Shown one piece after another: positions 1 through 9,246 of a DNA stretch of 46,939 nucleotides; the stretch's first letter is position 1; every line of letters begins with the position of its first letter. Source of the stretch: an uncultured bacterium (GTDB lineage Bacteria > Bacillota > Clostridia > TANB77 > CAG-508). The stretch covers positions 1 to 46,939 of the forward strand of contig CAJMLO010000002.1 of NCBI GenBank assembly GCA_905214245.1. The letters are read 5' to 3'. The position numbers and the translations under genes were made by a program. The notes below the pieces were generated by a model. It was not told where the DNA came from and did no database searches. It saw nothing but the letters and a program-made list of their open reading frames with translations.

Positions 1-1
1 A

Positions 2-2251
2 AAAATATTAAATGAAAAAGAGATTCCTTTTAATATTTTAAACAAATCTTTAAAGCTAACTGATAGTATAAAATGTGGACTGTATTCATCAGAAGATATT
101 AAATCTTCATTAACAACTGGTTTTGAAAGTTATGACTTAAAAATGATTGTACTTAGTATGCAAGAAGCTTTTGAGGCAGAGCCTAAAAAGAAAAAAGCAA
201 GTGCTACATTTAAACAAGGCGAAAAAATAGTATTTGCAGACTTAAAACCTGGTGATTTTGTTGTTCATCGTCTGCATGGTATAGGTCAATTTGTTGGAGT
301 AAATACAATCACATCTGAAAATGTTACAAAAGATTATATTAAAATTAAATATAAAAATGATGATATGCTTTATGTACCTACAAGCAATTTGGATAATGTA
401 AGAAAATACATCGGTGGAGGAGATACATCAAGTCCAAAGTTAAACAAGCTTGGTACAAAAGAGTGGGATGTAACAAAAGAGCGTGTTAAAAAGAATTTGC
501 GTGAAGTTGCAAAAGATTTGATAGAACTGTATGCAAAAAGACAAAAAATAAAAGGATATGCATTTAGCAAAGATACAGAGTGGCAACATCAATTTGAAGA
601 TAGTTTTCCATATCAAGAAACAGATGATCAATTAAGGTGTATTGAAGAAGTAAAAAAAGATATGGAGCTTTCAAAACCAATGGACAGACTACTTTGTGGA
701 GATGTTGGATATGGTAAAACAGAAGTTGCAATAAGAGCTGCATTTAAAGCTGTAATGGACCATAAACAAGTTGCATATTTAGTTCCTACAACAGTTCTTG
801 CAAACCAGCAGTATGAAGGTTTTAAAGAAAGAATGTCAGATTTTGCAATAAATGTTGAAGTGCTAAACAGATTTAGAACCAAAAAACAACAAGATGAAAT
901 TGTTAGAAAATTAAAACTTGGTGAAATAGATGTAGTTGTTGGTACACATAGAATATTAAGCAATGACGTTGAATTTAAAGATTTAGGGCTTTTAATAATA
1001 GATGAAGAGCATCGTTTTGGAGTTAAAGACAAAGAAAAAATAAAGAAATTGAAAAATAGTGTTGATGTGCTTACAATGACAGCAACACCAATTCCAAGAA
1101 CACTACATATGTCAATACTTGGAATTAGGGATATGTCTGTAATATATGAGCCACCACAAAACAGAAGACCAGTTCAAACTTATGTGCTTGAATATGACAG
1201 AGAAGTTATAAAAGAGGCTATAACAAAAGAACTTGAAAGAAATGGTCAGGTATTTTATTTGTATAACAAAGTAGAAGACATAGAGAAAAAAGCACTTGAA
1301 ATAGACGAATTGGTGCCAGAGGCAAAAGTTGAATATGCACATGGCAAAATGTCTGGAAAACAGCTAGAAGAAATCATGGAAAGATTTATAAATAAAGAAG
1401 TAAATGTACTTGTATGTACAACAATACTTGAATCTGGAATTGATATACCAAATGCAAATACAATAATTGTAGAAAATGCAGACAGGCTTGGACTTGCACA
1501 GCTATATCAAATACGTGGAAGAGTTGGAAGAAGTAATAAACAAGCATATGCATATGTTACATATAAAAGGGATAAATTACTTACAGAAGTTGCAGATAAA
1601 AGACTAAAAACTATAAAGGAATTTACAGAGTTTGGTTCAGGATTTAAAATAGCAATGAGAGACCTTGAAATAAGAGGAGCTGGAAGTTTGCTAGGTGAAA
1701 TTCAACACGGACATATGGAGCAAGTTGGATATGATACATATTGCAAATTACTTGATGAAGTTGTAAAAGAAATGCAAGGAATAGAAGTAAAAGAAGAGCA
1801 AGATGTTCAAGTGGATATCAATATTTCAAGCTATATTCCAGATAGTTACATAGATTCTGGAAGTCAAAAAATTGAAGTATATCAAAACATTGCACTTTGT
1901 AGAACAGAAGATGCTATACAAAATGTTATTGATGAATTAGTTGATAGATATGGAAATCCACCAAAAGAGATAGAGAATTTGCTAGAAGTTACAAGAATAA
2001 AGGAGCTTGCAAGAAATGCAAATGTGGTAAAAATATCTCAAAGAGCCTCAAATGTTGTATTCTATTTTGATAGAAGCAAATATAACCCAGATATTATAGA
2101 TAAACTTGTTAAAAAATATGAATTTAATGTAAAATTTGGTGCAGGAATTGAGCCATATGTAACATTAAAAGTAAATAATGAAACAGATAAAAAATTGATA
2201 GAGGCTATAAAAGAATTCTTAATTTTTGTATCTGAAAAAGGAGAAGAATAG
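2..2251 (+). CDS. mfd: Transcription-repair coupling factor Mfd (5' end outside window)
   Basis: Mfd is a DNA translocase that removes RNA polymerase stalled at lesions and recruits UvrA. The frame is open from base 2, so the gene starts upstream. The ATG at 143 is internal. Visible in order are the RNA polymerase-interacting segment (LKPGDFVVHRLHGIGQF), Walker A GDVGYGKT, the DEEH box in DEEHRFGV, the SAT-like motif TATPIPRTL, the QIRGRVGRS helicase motif and a C-terminal TRCF domain. About 750 residues remain of a family usually near 1,150, so the UvrB-like N-terminal domains are missing. The TAG stop overlaps the GTG start of the next gene by one base, which implies translational coupling. 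Family assignment is secure. Confidence 0.96.
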   Translation, partial: KILNEKEIPFNILNKSLKLTDSIKCGLYSSEDIKSSLTTGFESYDLKMIVLSMQEAFEAEPKKKKASATFKQGEKIVFADLKPGDFVVHRLHGIGQFVGVNTITSENVTKDYIKIKYKNDDMLYVPTSNLDNVRKYIGGGDTSSPKLNKLGTKEWDVTKERVKKNLREVAKDLIELYAKRQKIKGYAFSKDTEWQHQFEDSFPYQETDDQLRCIEEVKKDMELSKPMDRLLCGDVGYGKTEVAIRAAFKAVMDHKQVAYLVPTTVLANQQYEGFKERMSDFAINVEVLNRFRTKKQQDEIVRKLKLGEIDVVVGTHRILSNDVEFKDLGLLIIDEEHRFGVKDKEKIKKLKNSVDVLTMTATPIPRTLHMSILGIRDMSVIYEPPQNRRPVQTYVLEYDREVIKEAITKELERNGQVFYLYNKVEDIEKKALEIDELVPEAKVEYAHGKMSGKQLEEIMERFINKEVNVLVCTTILESGIDIPNANTIIVENADRLGLAQLYQIRGRVGRSNKQAYAYVTYKRDKLLTEVADKRLKTIKEFTEFGSGFKIAMRDLEIRGAGSLLGEIQHGHMEQVGYDTYCKLLDEVVKEMQGIEVKEEQDVQVDINISSYIPDSYIDSGSQKIEVYQNIALCRTEDAIQNVIDELVDRYGNPPKEIENLLEVTRIKELARNANVVKISQRASNVVFYFDRSKYNPDIIDKLVKKYEFNVKFGAGIEPYVTLKVNNETDKKLIEAIKEFLIFVSEKGEE

Positions 2252-3039
2252 TGCAGATTATTTCAAGTAAAGATAATGAAATTGTAAAAAATATAAAAAA
2301 GCTTAAAGAAAAGAAATATAGAGATTTGGAAAATAAATTTATTGTAGAAGGAATTAAGCTTGTAGAAGAGGCAATACAGGAAAATGCTGATATAAAGCAA
2401 ATTGTAGTATGTGATGATGATGTACAAGAAGGAAATTTATCAAAAGAATATATGTACAAAATTGCAAAATATGATTGTATATATGTTACAGCAAAGGTAT
2501 TTCAAGTATTATCTGATGTAAAAACACCTCAAGGTATTTTGGCAGTAATTGAAAAGAAAAACACAGATACTGCACTTGATTTTTCACAAGATATAATAAT
2601 TGCATTAGATGATATACAAGACCCAGGAAACCTTGGAACAATACTTAGAACAGTTGATAGTGCAGGACTAAATCAAATAATACTTTCAAAAAATAGTGCA
2701 GATGCATTTAATCCAAAAGTAGTTAGATCTACAATGGGTGCAATTTTTAGAGTAAATATAATAATTGCAGAAAATTTAGAAGAGATGCTAAAACAGGCAC
2801 AAAAAAATAAATTTGAAATAATGGTAACTTCGCTAGATACACAAAATAGCATATATGATATAAAGTATAAAAATAAAGTGATTGTTATTGGAAACGAGGC
2901 AAATGGAGTGTCTAAACCTATACAAGATATGGCAGATAAAAAAGTTAAAATTCCTATGCTTGGAAAAACAGAAAGCTTAAATGCTTCTGTCGCAGCAAGC
3001 ATTATGATATATGAATATGTTAGAGGAAAGATAGTGTAA
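2251..3039 (+). CDS. SpoU/TrmH-family RNA 2'-O-methyltransferase
   Basis: This is a predicted S-adenosylmethionine-dependent 2'-O-ribose methyltransferase acting on rRNA or tRNA, 262 residues, the usual size for RlmB-like enzymes. An N-terminal substrate-binding segment (about residues 1-95) precedes the knotted SPOUT domain. The three family motifs are visible: DDIQDPGNLGTILRT, the glycine loop in VIGNEANGVS, and LNASVAASIMIYE in the C-terminal knot. The start is GTG at 2251, overlapping the mfd stop and preceded by GGAGAAG. The exact nucleotide modified cannot be told from sequence, so no gene symbol is given. Confidence 0.9.
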   Translation: MQIISSKDNEIVKNIKKLKEKKYRDLENKFIVEGIKLVEEAIQENADIKQIVVCDDDVQEGNLSKEYMYKIAKYDCIYVTAKVFQVLSDVKTPQGILAVIEKKNTDTALDFSQDIIIALDDIQDPGNLGTILRTVDSAGLNQIILSKNSADAFNPKVVRSTMGAIFRVNIIIAENLEEMLKQAQKNKFEIMVTSLDTQNSIYDIKYKNKVIVIGNEANGVSKPIQDMADKKVKIPMLGKTESLNASVAASIMIYEYVRGKIV

Positions 3040-3042
3040 ATA

Positions 3043-3119
3043 GGAATTTTGTGAAAAATAGATAAAAAAAGGCTGGAATTTTGTGATAAAACATATTGAA
3101 TATAGCTGGAATTTTGTGA
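3043..3119 (+). repeat. Three direct copies of GGAATTTTGTGA
   Basis: Identical 12-mers GGAATTTTGTGA lie at 3043, 3075 and 3108. The spacing is 32 and 33 bp, close to three helical turns, so all three face the same side of the DNA. The third copy fills most of the spacer of the promoter at 3096-3125. The layout suggests an operator array, but a local duplication is also possible. Confidence 0.6.
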
Positions 3120-3125
3120 TATAAT
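3096..3125 (+). promoter_or_regulatory. Sigma-A type promoter of the DUF4143 ATPase gene
   Basis: TTGAAT at 3096-3101 and TATAAT at 3120-3125 are separated by 18 bp. The ATPase start codon follows 24 bp downstream with AGGATGGTG as ribosome binding site. The spacer contains the third GGAATTTTGTGA copy. Confidence 0.6.
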
Positions 3126-3148
3126 GTAAACATAGGATGGTGATAACT

Positions 3149-4483
3149 ATGGAATTATTAAAAAGAAAAATTGACAAATTCCTTGTTGAGTGGAAAAATA
3201 GTACGGATAAAAAGCCTTTGATAGTAAAAGGAGCACGTCAAATTGGAAAAACGGAATCAATTAGAAAATTTGCAAAGAATAATTATAAAAGTGTAATAGA
3301 GATTAACTTTGTACTTCAAAAGCAATATAAAGATATTTTTGATGATGGATTTGAAGTAGATACAATAATAAAAAACATTTCTCTTAGAAATCCAAATTTA
3401 GAAATAATACCTGGAGATACATTGATATTTTTTGATGAGTTACAAGATTGTATAAATTGTGCAACATCATTAAAAGCTTTTAATCAAGATGGAAGATATG
3501 ATGTAATTTGTTCTGGATCACTTATGGGGATAAATTATAATGAAATTGAATCAAATAGTGTAGGAAACAAAGAAGATTATGAAATGTATTCTATGGATTT
3601 TGAAGAATTTTTGTGGGCGAAAGGCTATAAAGAAGAACAAATTGAAAGTTTATATCAACACATGAAAAATCTAACACCATTATCTGAAACAGAGTTATCT
3701 GTAATGTTTGAGAATTTTAAAGAATATATGGTAATTGGAGGAATGCCAGCAATTGTAAATAATTTTGTAAAAAATAAAAATTACAGTGGAACATTAAAAA
3801 TGCAGAAACAAATACTATTGGATTATGAAGAAGATATTACAAAATATGCAGGTGGTTTGGAACATGGAAAAATACTTAATGTGTATCGAAAAATACCAGT
3901 GTTTCTAGGTAATGAAAATAAAAAATTTCAAATTTCAAAAGTGGAAAGTGGAGCACGAAATAGAGAATATGTTGGAACAATAGAATGGCTAAATGATGCA
4001 GGAATTATTAATGTATGCTATTGCTTAGAACAACCAGAACTTCCACTTGGAGGAAATTACAATCCTGATAACTATAGACTTTATTTTAGAGATACAGGAC
4101 TTTTAATTGGTTCACTTGATGAGGAGGCACAAGAAGATTTGCGAAATAATAAGAACTTTAATACTTACAAAGGAGCTATTTACGAAAATATTGTAGGTGA
4201 TATGCTAGTTAAACAAGGATATAAACTATATTTTTATAAAAACGAAAAGGGAACTGTAGAGATGGACTTTTTTGTAAGAGATAAAGATTCACTAATTCCC
4301 GTAGAAGTTAAGGCAAATGATGGAGCAACAATATCTTTAAATAATTTGATAGATAATAATAAATATAGAGATATAAAATATGGTATAAAATTCGGATATA
4401 AAAATATAGGATTTAATGGTAAATTTTATACATTTCCATATTTTTTAACGTTTTTATTGAAAAGATTTTTAAGAGAAAAATAA
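3149..4483 (+). CDS. AAA-family ATPase with DUF4143 C-terminal domain
   Basis: This 444-residue protein has an N-terminal P-loop (VKGARQIGKTE) and a Walker B-like segment (LIFFDELQD). Its C-terminal half resembles a PD-(D/E)XK nuclease fold, with YENIVGDML and a later EMDFFV...VEVKA motif, the usual DUF4143 arrangement. The family is widespread and of unknown role; it is often strain-variable. The start is placed at ATG 3149 rather than 3137 because AGGATGGTG is then well spaced. It stands alone between its own promoter and a strong terminator. The repeated 12-mers upstream suggest regulation by a DNA-binding protein, possibly itself. Confidence 0.85.
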   Translation: MELLKRKIDKFLVEWKNSTDKKPLIVKGARQIGKTESIRKFAKNNYKSVIEINFVLQKQYKDIFDDGFEVDTIIKNISLRNPNLEIIPGDTLIFFDELQDCINCATSLKAFNQDGRYDVICSGSLMGINYNEIESNSVGNKEDYEMYSMDFEEFLWAKGYKEEQIESLYQHMKNLTPLSETELSVMFENFKEYMVIGGMPAIVNNFVKNKNYSGTLKMQKQILLDYEEDITKYAGGLEHGKILNVYRKIPVFLGNENKKFQISKVESGARNREYVGTIEWLNDAGIINVCYCLEQPELPLGGNYNPDNYRLYFRDTGLLIGSLDEEAQEDLRNNKNFNTYKGAIYENIVGDMLVKQGYKLYFYKNEKGTVEMDFFVRDKDSLIPVEVKANDGATISLNNLIDNNKYRDIKYGIKFGYKNIGFNGKFYTFPYFLTFLLKRFLREK

Positions 4484-4585
4484 AACTATTATGAAATGTT
4501 TTATTTGTAAAGTAATATCAGAAGAAAAGAATTGAACTTGCAAGAAAATCTTGCAAGCTCAAACTGAAATAAATAGATAAAGAAA

Positions 4586-4626
4586 AATAACTCTGAATTG
4601 GCAATGAATTCAGAGTTATTTTTTTA
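4586..4626 (+). terminator. Rho-independent terminator after the DUF4143 ATPase gene
   Basis: A perfect 14-bp stem (AATAACTCTGAATT with its complement), a 7-base loop and a T tract. Confidence 0.85.
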
Positions 4627-4894
4627 TGTGGTACTTTTGGGAGGATGTTGAAAAAGTACTACAAAAATACCGTGAGTGAGTAAAAATAAATGCAAGAGTA
4701 AAACATAAATTTTTATTTACAAAAAATCGACAAAGGGGTTGCTTTCTTTTGAAAGGATTGGTAAAATAAGGATGTGAATTGAAGTATGCAAAAGATGAAA
4801 AGCTATCAAAAATTATCGAAGTTTTGCCTGTTGATTCAACAATTTTGGTCACTTAATTTTGTATACTAAAGAAAAAAGGAGGAAAACGTTAAAA
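4627..4894. other. Intergenic region with hairpin and possible gene remnant
   Basis: A hairpin at 4628-4662 (GTGGTACTTTT paired with AAAAGTACTAC) has GGGAGGA in its loop. It is related to the hairpin at 41788-41822, which also precedes a variable pilin-like gene. A short stretch near 4775-4855 reads as a plausible C-terminal peptide ending ...LPVDSTILVT before a stop, without a start or ribosome binding site. It may be a relic of a lost gene. No clear promoter for the next gene was found. Confidence 0.35.
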
Positions 4895-6022
4895 ATGAAA
4901 AAAATAGTAAACAGAAGAGACAAAGGAATAACGCTAATAGCGTTAGTTGTAACTATTGTAGTATTGATAATCCTTGCTACTGTAAGTATAAATACAGTAC
5001 TTGGAGATAATGGAATAATTTCAAGAGCACAAAAGGCAAGAGATTCATATTCAAACAGTCAAAAATCAGAAGATGAGCAAATGGCAGTACTTGCAAATGA
5101 AATGGCACAGTATGATACAAATGGTGGAGGTTCAGGAGGAGGAACAACAAAACCAGAAGAAGGAATAACAGCAACAGTAGAAGGAAAGACAGTAACAATA
5201 ACAAAAGATAATGTAGCAGACTATTTAGGAAAAGTAGTAACAAACTATGTGCCAACAGCAACAACAGTAAAAATAGGAGAAAAAACATATACAGTGTCAA
5301 ATAACTACAGATTGTATTATGTGGATTTTGATGGAAAGTATGGAGAAAAAAATGGAGTGTATTTGAAGGCAGATTGTACAAATAAAAATTATGTATTGCC
5401 AATAACAGATACAACAGAATCAACAGCAAGTAATGTAAAAATACGAGCATTAAATCCATCACTATATAAAGATGGTGTAACAGCACCAACAGCAAGTAAT
5501 GCAAATATGGAAGGAGTAACATTCTTAACAAATACAAGTAATTGGAATAGTTTAAAGACAGGAGCAAGCATAGCAGATAAAGTAAATTATGTAGTAGGAG
5601 CCCCAAGTGTAGAGATGATGTTTGATAGCTATAATACAAAATATAACTTAACAGAAAGCACACCAAATACGGGAGAATTAACAGCAGAAACAGCAAGAGC
5701 AAAACTATTTTATCAATATCCAACAACATTAGATAGTAATAATTATGGATATGCAGTAGGACCATGTCATGACAATGTAGCAGAATATGGTTACTATACA
5801 TCAGATTATTCAGTAAAAACAGATGCAACAATAGACAGTATGTATTATCCAGGAAATAGCCAATATTACTGGCTGGCGTCTCCTTCGGCTACCAACACTT
5901 ACTCTGTGCTCTCTGTGTACTGCAACTACGGGGGCTATGTGTTCGGCGACGACTCTAACGGCAGCAATGCGTTCTGTCCGCTAGTTTCTCTTAAGTCTAC
6001 AGTCTCTCTACAACTACAGTAG
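4895..6022 (+). CDS. Pilin-like protein with DGR-type variable C-terminus (target 1)
   Basis: This 375-residue protein has a prepilin-type leader: a short basic segment ending RRDKG, then the hydrophobic helix ITLIALVVTIVVLIILATVS. A charged stalk follows, then the linker GGGSGGG (near residue 80) and a C-terminal domain ending in YYWLASPS...AFCPLVSLKS. That ending resembles lectin-like or DUF6273 domains. ATG 4895 is chosen because AAAGGAGG lies 11 bases upstream; an upstream TTG has no such site. The usual pilin Glu5 is Ala. Most of the gene uses A/T-ending codons, but from about 5870 the composition turns GC-rich, and this part varies against the copy at 30185 in the way a DGR produces. 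I infer an exported, pilus- or membrane-anchored binding protein. The ligand is unknown. Confidence 0.82.
   Translation: MKKIVNRRDKGITLIALVVTIVVLIILATVSINTVLGDNGIISRAQKARDSYSNSQKSEDEQMAVLANEMAQYDTNGGGSGGGTTKPEEGITATVEGKTVTITKDNVADYLGKVVTNYVPTATTVKIGEKTYTVSNNYRLYYVDFDGKYGEKNGVYLKADCTNKNYVLPITDTTESTASNVKIRALNPSLYKDGVTAPTASNANMEGVTFLTNTSNWNSLKTGASIADKVNYVVGAPSVEMMFDSYNTKYNLTESTPNTGELTAETARAKLFYQYPTTLDSNNYGYAVGPCHDNVAEYGYYTSDYSVKTDATIDSMYYPGNSQYYWLASPSATNTYSVLSVYCNYGGYVFGDDSNGSNAFCPLVSLKSTVSLQLQ
4991..5214 (+). repeat. 224-bp block identical to 30287-30510
   Basis: This part of target 1 (helix end, stalk, linker and start of the next domain) is identical base for base to the corresponding part of target 2, 25.3 kb away, while the sequences on both sides differ. 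Gene conversion or recent duplication with selective homogenisation would explain this. Confidence 0.9.
5891..5968 (+). other. DGR variable region of target 1
   Basis: Compared with 31172-31249 there are 26 substitutions in 78 bp, all in 17 codons. Sixteen of the 17 keep the same C or T third base, as expected if the template codons are AAC or AAT and adenines are randomised. The exception is TAC versus GAA at 5927. Codons between them (ACT, TAC, GTG, GGG, GGC, TAT) are identical, as are the 60 bases before and 23 bases after. The shared GC-rich end from 5969 (GCGTTCTGTCCGCTAGTTTC) is the likely initiation-of-homing side. Confidence 0.85.
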
Positions 6023-6067
6023 AAAGCACAGAGAACATGCAAAACATAAACAGACCAATAAAGGATC

Positions 6068-6114
6068 TTGTCAAGTCTAGTGTGCTTTTATATTTACGCA
6101 CTAGATAATACACT
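6068..6114. repeat. 47-bp inverted repeat, partner at 43243-43289
   Basis: The reverse complement of this stretch matches 43243-43289 at 46 of 47 positions. Each copy contains its own hairpin; here TCTAGTGTG (6076-6084) pairs with CGCACTAGA (6097-6105). It starts 46 bp after the stop codon of target 1. The partner lies downstream of target 3. Confidence 0.85.
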
Positions 6115-6132
6115 GTCGAATATAGTAAAAGT

Positions 6133-6177
6133 AAAAGTGTATAATATGATACAGAAACATCATATTATACACTTTTT
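6133..6177 (+). terminator. Terminator hairpin after target 1
   Basis: A perfect 18-bp stem (AAAAGTGTATAATATGAT with its complement), an 8-base loop and trailing T residues. A related but imperfect hairpin follows target 3 at 43307-43354. Confidence 0.75.
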
Positions 6178-6180
6178 CGA

Positions 6181-6209
6181 TTGTAAAAACTTAAAAAATG
6201 TGGTAGAAT
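6181..6209 (+). promoter_or_regulatory. Promoter of aspS
   Basis: TTGTAA at 6181-6186 and TAGAAT at 6204-6209 are separated by 17 bp, 36 bp before the aspS start. No T-box leader is visible. Confidence 0.55.
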
Positions 6210-6245
6210 AGTATGCGTAAGTGAAAATGTAAGGAGAATGATAGC

Positions 6246-8006
6246 ATGTATAGAGATCATAATTGTGGAGAATTAAATAAAAAAAATGTTGGTCAAGAGG
6301 TTGTTTTAGCAGGATGGATTCAAAAAATTAGAAACCTAGGTGCAATGAAATTTATAGATTTACGTGACCAATTTGGAATAACACAAATAATTATATCTGA
6401 AGATTTAAAAGAAGAAACAGATAATTTAGTTACGGAGTGTGTTATACAAGTAAAAGGAACTGTAGTTGAAAGAAGCAACAAAAATACAAAAATTCCTACA
6501 GGAGAAATTGAAATAGATGCAAAAGAAATAACAGTGCTTGGAAAATGCAAAAATGTACTTCCTTTTGAAATCAATTCAGAAGTTGCAGGAGATGTAAGAG
6601 AAGACCTAAGACTTGAGTATAGATTTTTGGATTTAAGAAATGAAAAAATACATAACAATATTTTGCTTCGTTCTAAAATAATGAAAACAATTAGAAGAAA
6701 AATGGATGAGCTTGGATTTGCTGAAATCCAAACACCTATACTTGCAAATTCATCACCAGAAGGAGCAAGAGATTATTTAGTGCCAAGTAGATTACACCCA
6801 GGTGAATTTTATGCACTTCCTCAAGCACCACAACAATTTAAACAATTGCTTATGGTATCTGGATTTGATAAATATTATCAAATAGCACCATGCTTTAGAG
6901 ATGAAGATCCAAGAGCAGATAGAGCACCAGGTGAGTTTTATCAACTTGACTTTGAAATGAGCTTTGCAGAGCAAGAAGATGTGTTTAAGGTTTTAGAAGA
7001 TGTTATACCAACTGTATTTAAAGAGCATACAAATTGGAAAGTTGAAGAAGGTCCATTTAAACGTATTCCATACAGAGAAGCTATGGAAAAATACGGAAGT
7101 GATAAGCCAGATTTAAGAAATCCATTGATTATACAAGATGTATCAGATTTATTTAAGGAAAGTGAGTTTAATGCATTTAAAGGCAAAATTGTAAAAGCAA
7201 TTGTTGTGGAAAATGGTGCAAGTCAAGGAAGAAAATTCTTTGATAGTATGACAGATTTTGCAAAAGAAGAAGCTGGTGCAGATGGACTTGGTTGGATAAA
7301 AGTTGACAGCGAAAATACTGTATCTGGTGGTATTTCCAAATTTGTTACAGACAAGATGTTTGCAGAGCTTTCTGACAAATATGGTGTAAAACCTAACTGC
7401 AGTGTATTCTTTATGGCAGATGAGAATTTAGAAAAAGTGCAAAAAATTGCAGGACAAATTAGAATTGAACTTGGTAAAAGATTAGATTTAATTGAAAAGA
7501 ATATATATAAATTCTGCTTGATAGTAGATTTTCCTATGTATGAATTATCAGACGAAGGAACAATTGATTTTAACCATAACCCATTTTCAATGCCACAAGG
7601 TGGAATGGATGCATTAGAGCATAAAGATCCACTTGATATTCTTGCATATCAATATGATGTTGTTTGCAATGGATACGAAATGGCTTCTGGAGCTGTAAGA
7701 AACCACGACCCAGAGCTTATGGTAAAAGCATTTGAAATTGCAGGATATACAGAAAAAGAAGTTGAAACAAGATTTGGTGCATTGTATAATGCATTCCAAT
7801 ATGGAACACCACCTCATGCTGGTGCTGCTCCTGGACTTGATAGAATGGTAATGCTTATTGCTAATAGTGATAATATTAGAGAAGTTATTGCGTTCCCTAA
7901 AAACAAAAAAGCAAGAGATTTACTTATGAGAGCTCCAAATACTGTAACAGATAAACAATTAGAAGATGTACATATTAGGGTAGTTGAAGAAGACAAAAAG
8001 AAATAA
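6246..8006 (+). CDS. aspS: Aspartyl-tRNA synthetase
   Basis: Class II synthetase charging tRNA-Asp in the cytoplasm, 586 residues, normal for the bacterial type. In order: the N-terminal OB-fold anticodon-binding domain (GWIQKIRNLGAMKFIDLRD), class II motif 2 in CFRDEDPRADRAPGEF, the bacterial GAD insertion (about residues 300-420) and motif 3 with APGLDRMVML. Whether it also charges tRNA-Asn (non-discriminating type) cannot be decided here because the gatCAB genes are not in the window. ATG 6246 is preceded by AAGGAGAA. It has its own promoter and is followed by mnmA after 70 bp. Confidence 0.97.
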   Translation: MYRDHNCGELNKKNVGQEVVLAGWIQKIRNLGAMKFIDLRDQFGITQIIISEDLKEETDNLVTECVIQVKGTVVERSNKNTKIPTGEIEIDAKEITVLGKCKNVLPFEINSEVAGDVREDLRLEYRFLDLRNEKIHNNILLRSKIMKTIRRKMDELGFAEIQTPILANSSPEGARDYLVPSRLHPGEFYALPQAPQQFKQLLMVSGFDKYYQIAPCFRDEDPRADRAPGEFYQLDFEMSFAEQEDVFKVLEDVIPTVFKEHTNWKVEEGPFKRIPYREAMEKYGSDKPDLRNPLIIQDVSDLFKESEFNAFKGKIVKAIVVENGASQGRKFFDSMTDFAKEEAGADGLGWIKVDSENTVSGGISKFVTDKMFAELSDKYGVKPNCSVFFMADENLEKVQKIAGQIRIELGKRLDLIEKNIYKFCLIVDFPMYELSDEGTIDFNHNPFSMPQGGMDALEHKDPLDILAYQYDVVCNGYEMASGAVRNHDPELMVKAFEIAGYTEKEVETRFGALYNAFQYGTPPHAGAAPGLDRMVMLIANSDNIREVIAFPKNKKARDLLMRAPNTVTDKQLEDVHIRVVEEDKKK

Positions 8007-8076
8007 AAATGGTACTTATAATATTGCATAAAAGTTACAGGTAGTATTAAATGTTTTATGAAAGGTAAGAAAATAT

Positions 8077-9156
8077 ATGAGCAATAAAAGGGTATTGCTT
8101 GGTATGAGTGGAGGAGTTGATAGTTCTGTATCAGCTCTTTTACTTAAACAAGCAGGATATGATGTGATAGGTGCAACAATGAGATTGTGGGAAGATAAAG
8201 AAAACCCAGAAATTGAAGGTGGATGTTGTTCTTTTTCAGCAACATATGATGCTAAAAGAGTATGTGACAAGATAGGAATACCACATTATACATTGGATTG
8301 CAGAGAAAGTTTTGATGACAAAGTTGTAAATGATTTTATAAATTGTTATGAATGTGCAAAAACACCTAACCCTTGTATCGAGTGCAACAAGTATTTGAAA
8401 TTTGATTTGTTCTATAAAAAGGCACTAGAACTTGGATGTGATTATATTTCTACAGGTCATTATGCAAAAGTAGAATATAGTGAAAAGTACAATCAATATG
8501 TATTAAAAAAATCAAATGCGAGCAAGAAAGATCAAACATATTTCTTATATAGTATAAATAAAAATGTTCTTTCAAAACTTGTTTTTCCTTTAGAAAATTT
8601 TGAGGACAAATCAGAGATAAGAAAAATTGCAGAGGAAAATGGACTTGCAGTTGCGAAAAAGCCTGATAGTCAAGAGGTTTGCTTTATACCAGATAATAAC
8701 TATATTGGATTTATAAAAAAACATTCTACTAAAAAGATAAAGGGTGGAAATATTGTTCTTAAAGATGGTACGATTTTAGGAAAACATGAAGGATTAATTA
8801 ATTATACAGTGGGGCAAAGGAAAGGGCTTGGAATAAGCTATAAAGAGCCATTGTATGTAATTAAATTAGATAAGGATACAAACGAGGTTATTGTTGGTAC
8901 TGAGAAAGAATTATATTCAACTGTGTTATATGCAAATGAACTTAATTTTTTACTAGATCTTGATTTTTCGAAGAAAATGGATGTTAAGGCTAAGATAAGA
9001 TATAGGGCAAAAGAAGCGGATGCTGTAATTTATCCAGAAGAAAATGGAATGGTAAAAGTTGAATTTAAAGAGCCTCAAAGAGCTATTACACCTGGCCAAT
9101 CTGTAGTATTTTATATTGATGATGTGGTACTTGGTGGAGGAAAAATTGTAGAATAG
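8077..9156 (+). CDS. mnmA: tRNA-specific 2-thiouridylase
   Basis: MnmA thiolates uridine 34 of the tRNAs for Lys, Glu and Gln, using ATP and a persulfide sulfur donor. The 359-residue protein has the PP-loop SGGVDSS near the N-terminus, the conserved first catalytic Cys in TPNPCIECNKYLKF and the second in DSQEVCFI, followed by the C-terminal beta-barrel domains (YTVGQRKGLGI). The start at ATG 8077 has GAAAGGT upstream. The stop codon lies inside the terminator stem at 9155. No cysteine desulfurase gene is adjacent, unlike in many Firmicutes. Confidence 0.96.
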   Translation: MSNKRVLLGMSGGVDSSVSALLLKQAGYDVIGATMRLWEDKENPEIEGGCCSFSATYDAKRVCDKIGIPHYTLDCRESFDDKVVNDFINCYECAKTPNPCIECNKYLKFDLFYKKALELGCDYISTGHYAKVEYSEKYNQYVLKKSNASKKDQTYFLYSINKNVLSKLVFPLENFEDKSEIRKIAEENGLAVAKKPDSQEVCFIPDNNYIGFIKKHSTKKIKGGNIVLKDGTILGKHEGLINYTVGQRKGLGISYKEPLYVIKLDKDTNEVIVGTEKELYSTVLYANELNFLLDLDFSKKMDVKAKIRYRAKEADAVIYPEENGMVKVEFKEPQRAITPGQSVVFYIDDVVLGGGKIVE

Positions 9157-9187
9157 ATTTACAAACTTTTGTTTGTAAATCTATTGA
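9155..9187 (+). terminator. Terminator of mnmA
   Basis: A perfect 12-bp stem, AGATTTACAAAC with GTTTGTAAATCT, a TTTT loop, then a T-rich tail. It overlaps the stop codon. Confidence 0.75.
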
Positions 9188-9246
9188 TTTTTATATAAAA
9201 GTATGATAAAATAGGTACAGTTGTTTGTTTAAGAGAGGTGAAGTAT

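Noticed and set aside
4977..5831. Long minus-strand open frame (284 codons) opposite target 1
   Set aside because: It is a Leu/His/Tyr-rich low-complexity translation caused by the repeated ACA/GCA/ATA codons of the pilin-like gene, has no ribosome binding site, and a similar artefact occurs opposite target 2.
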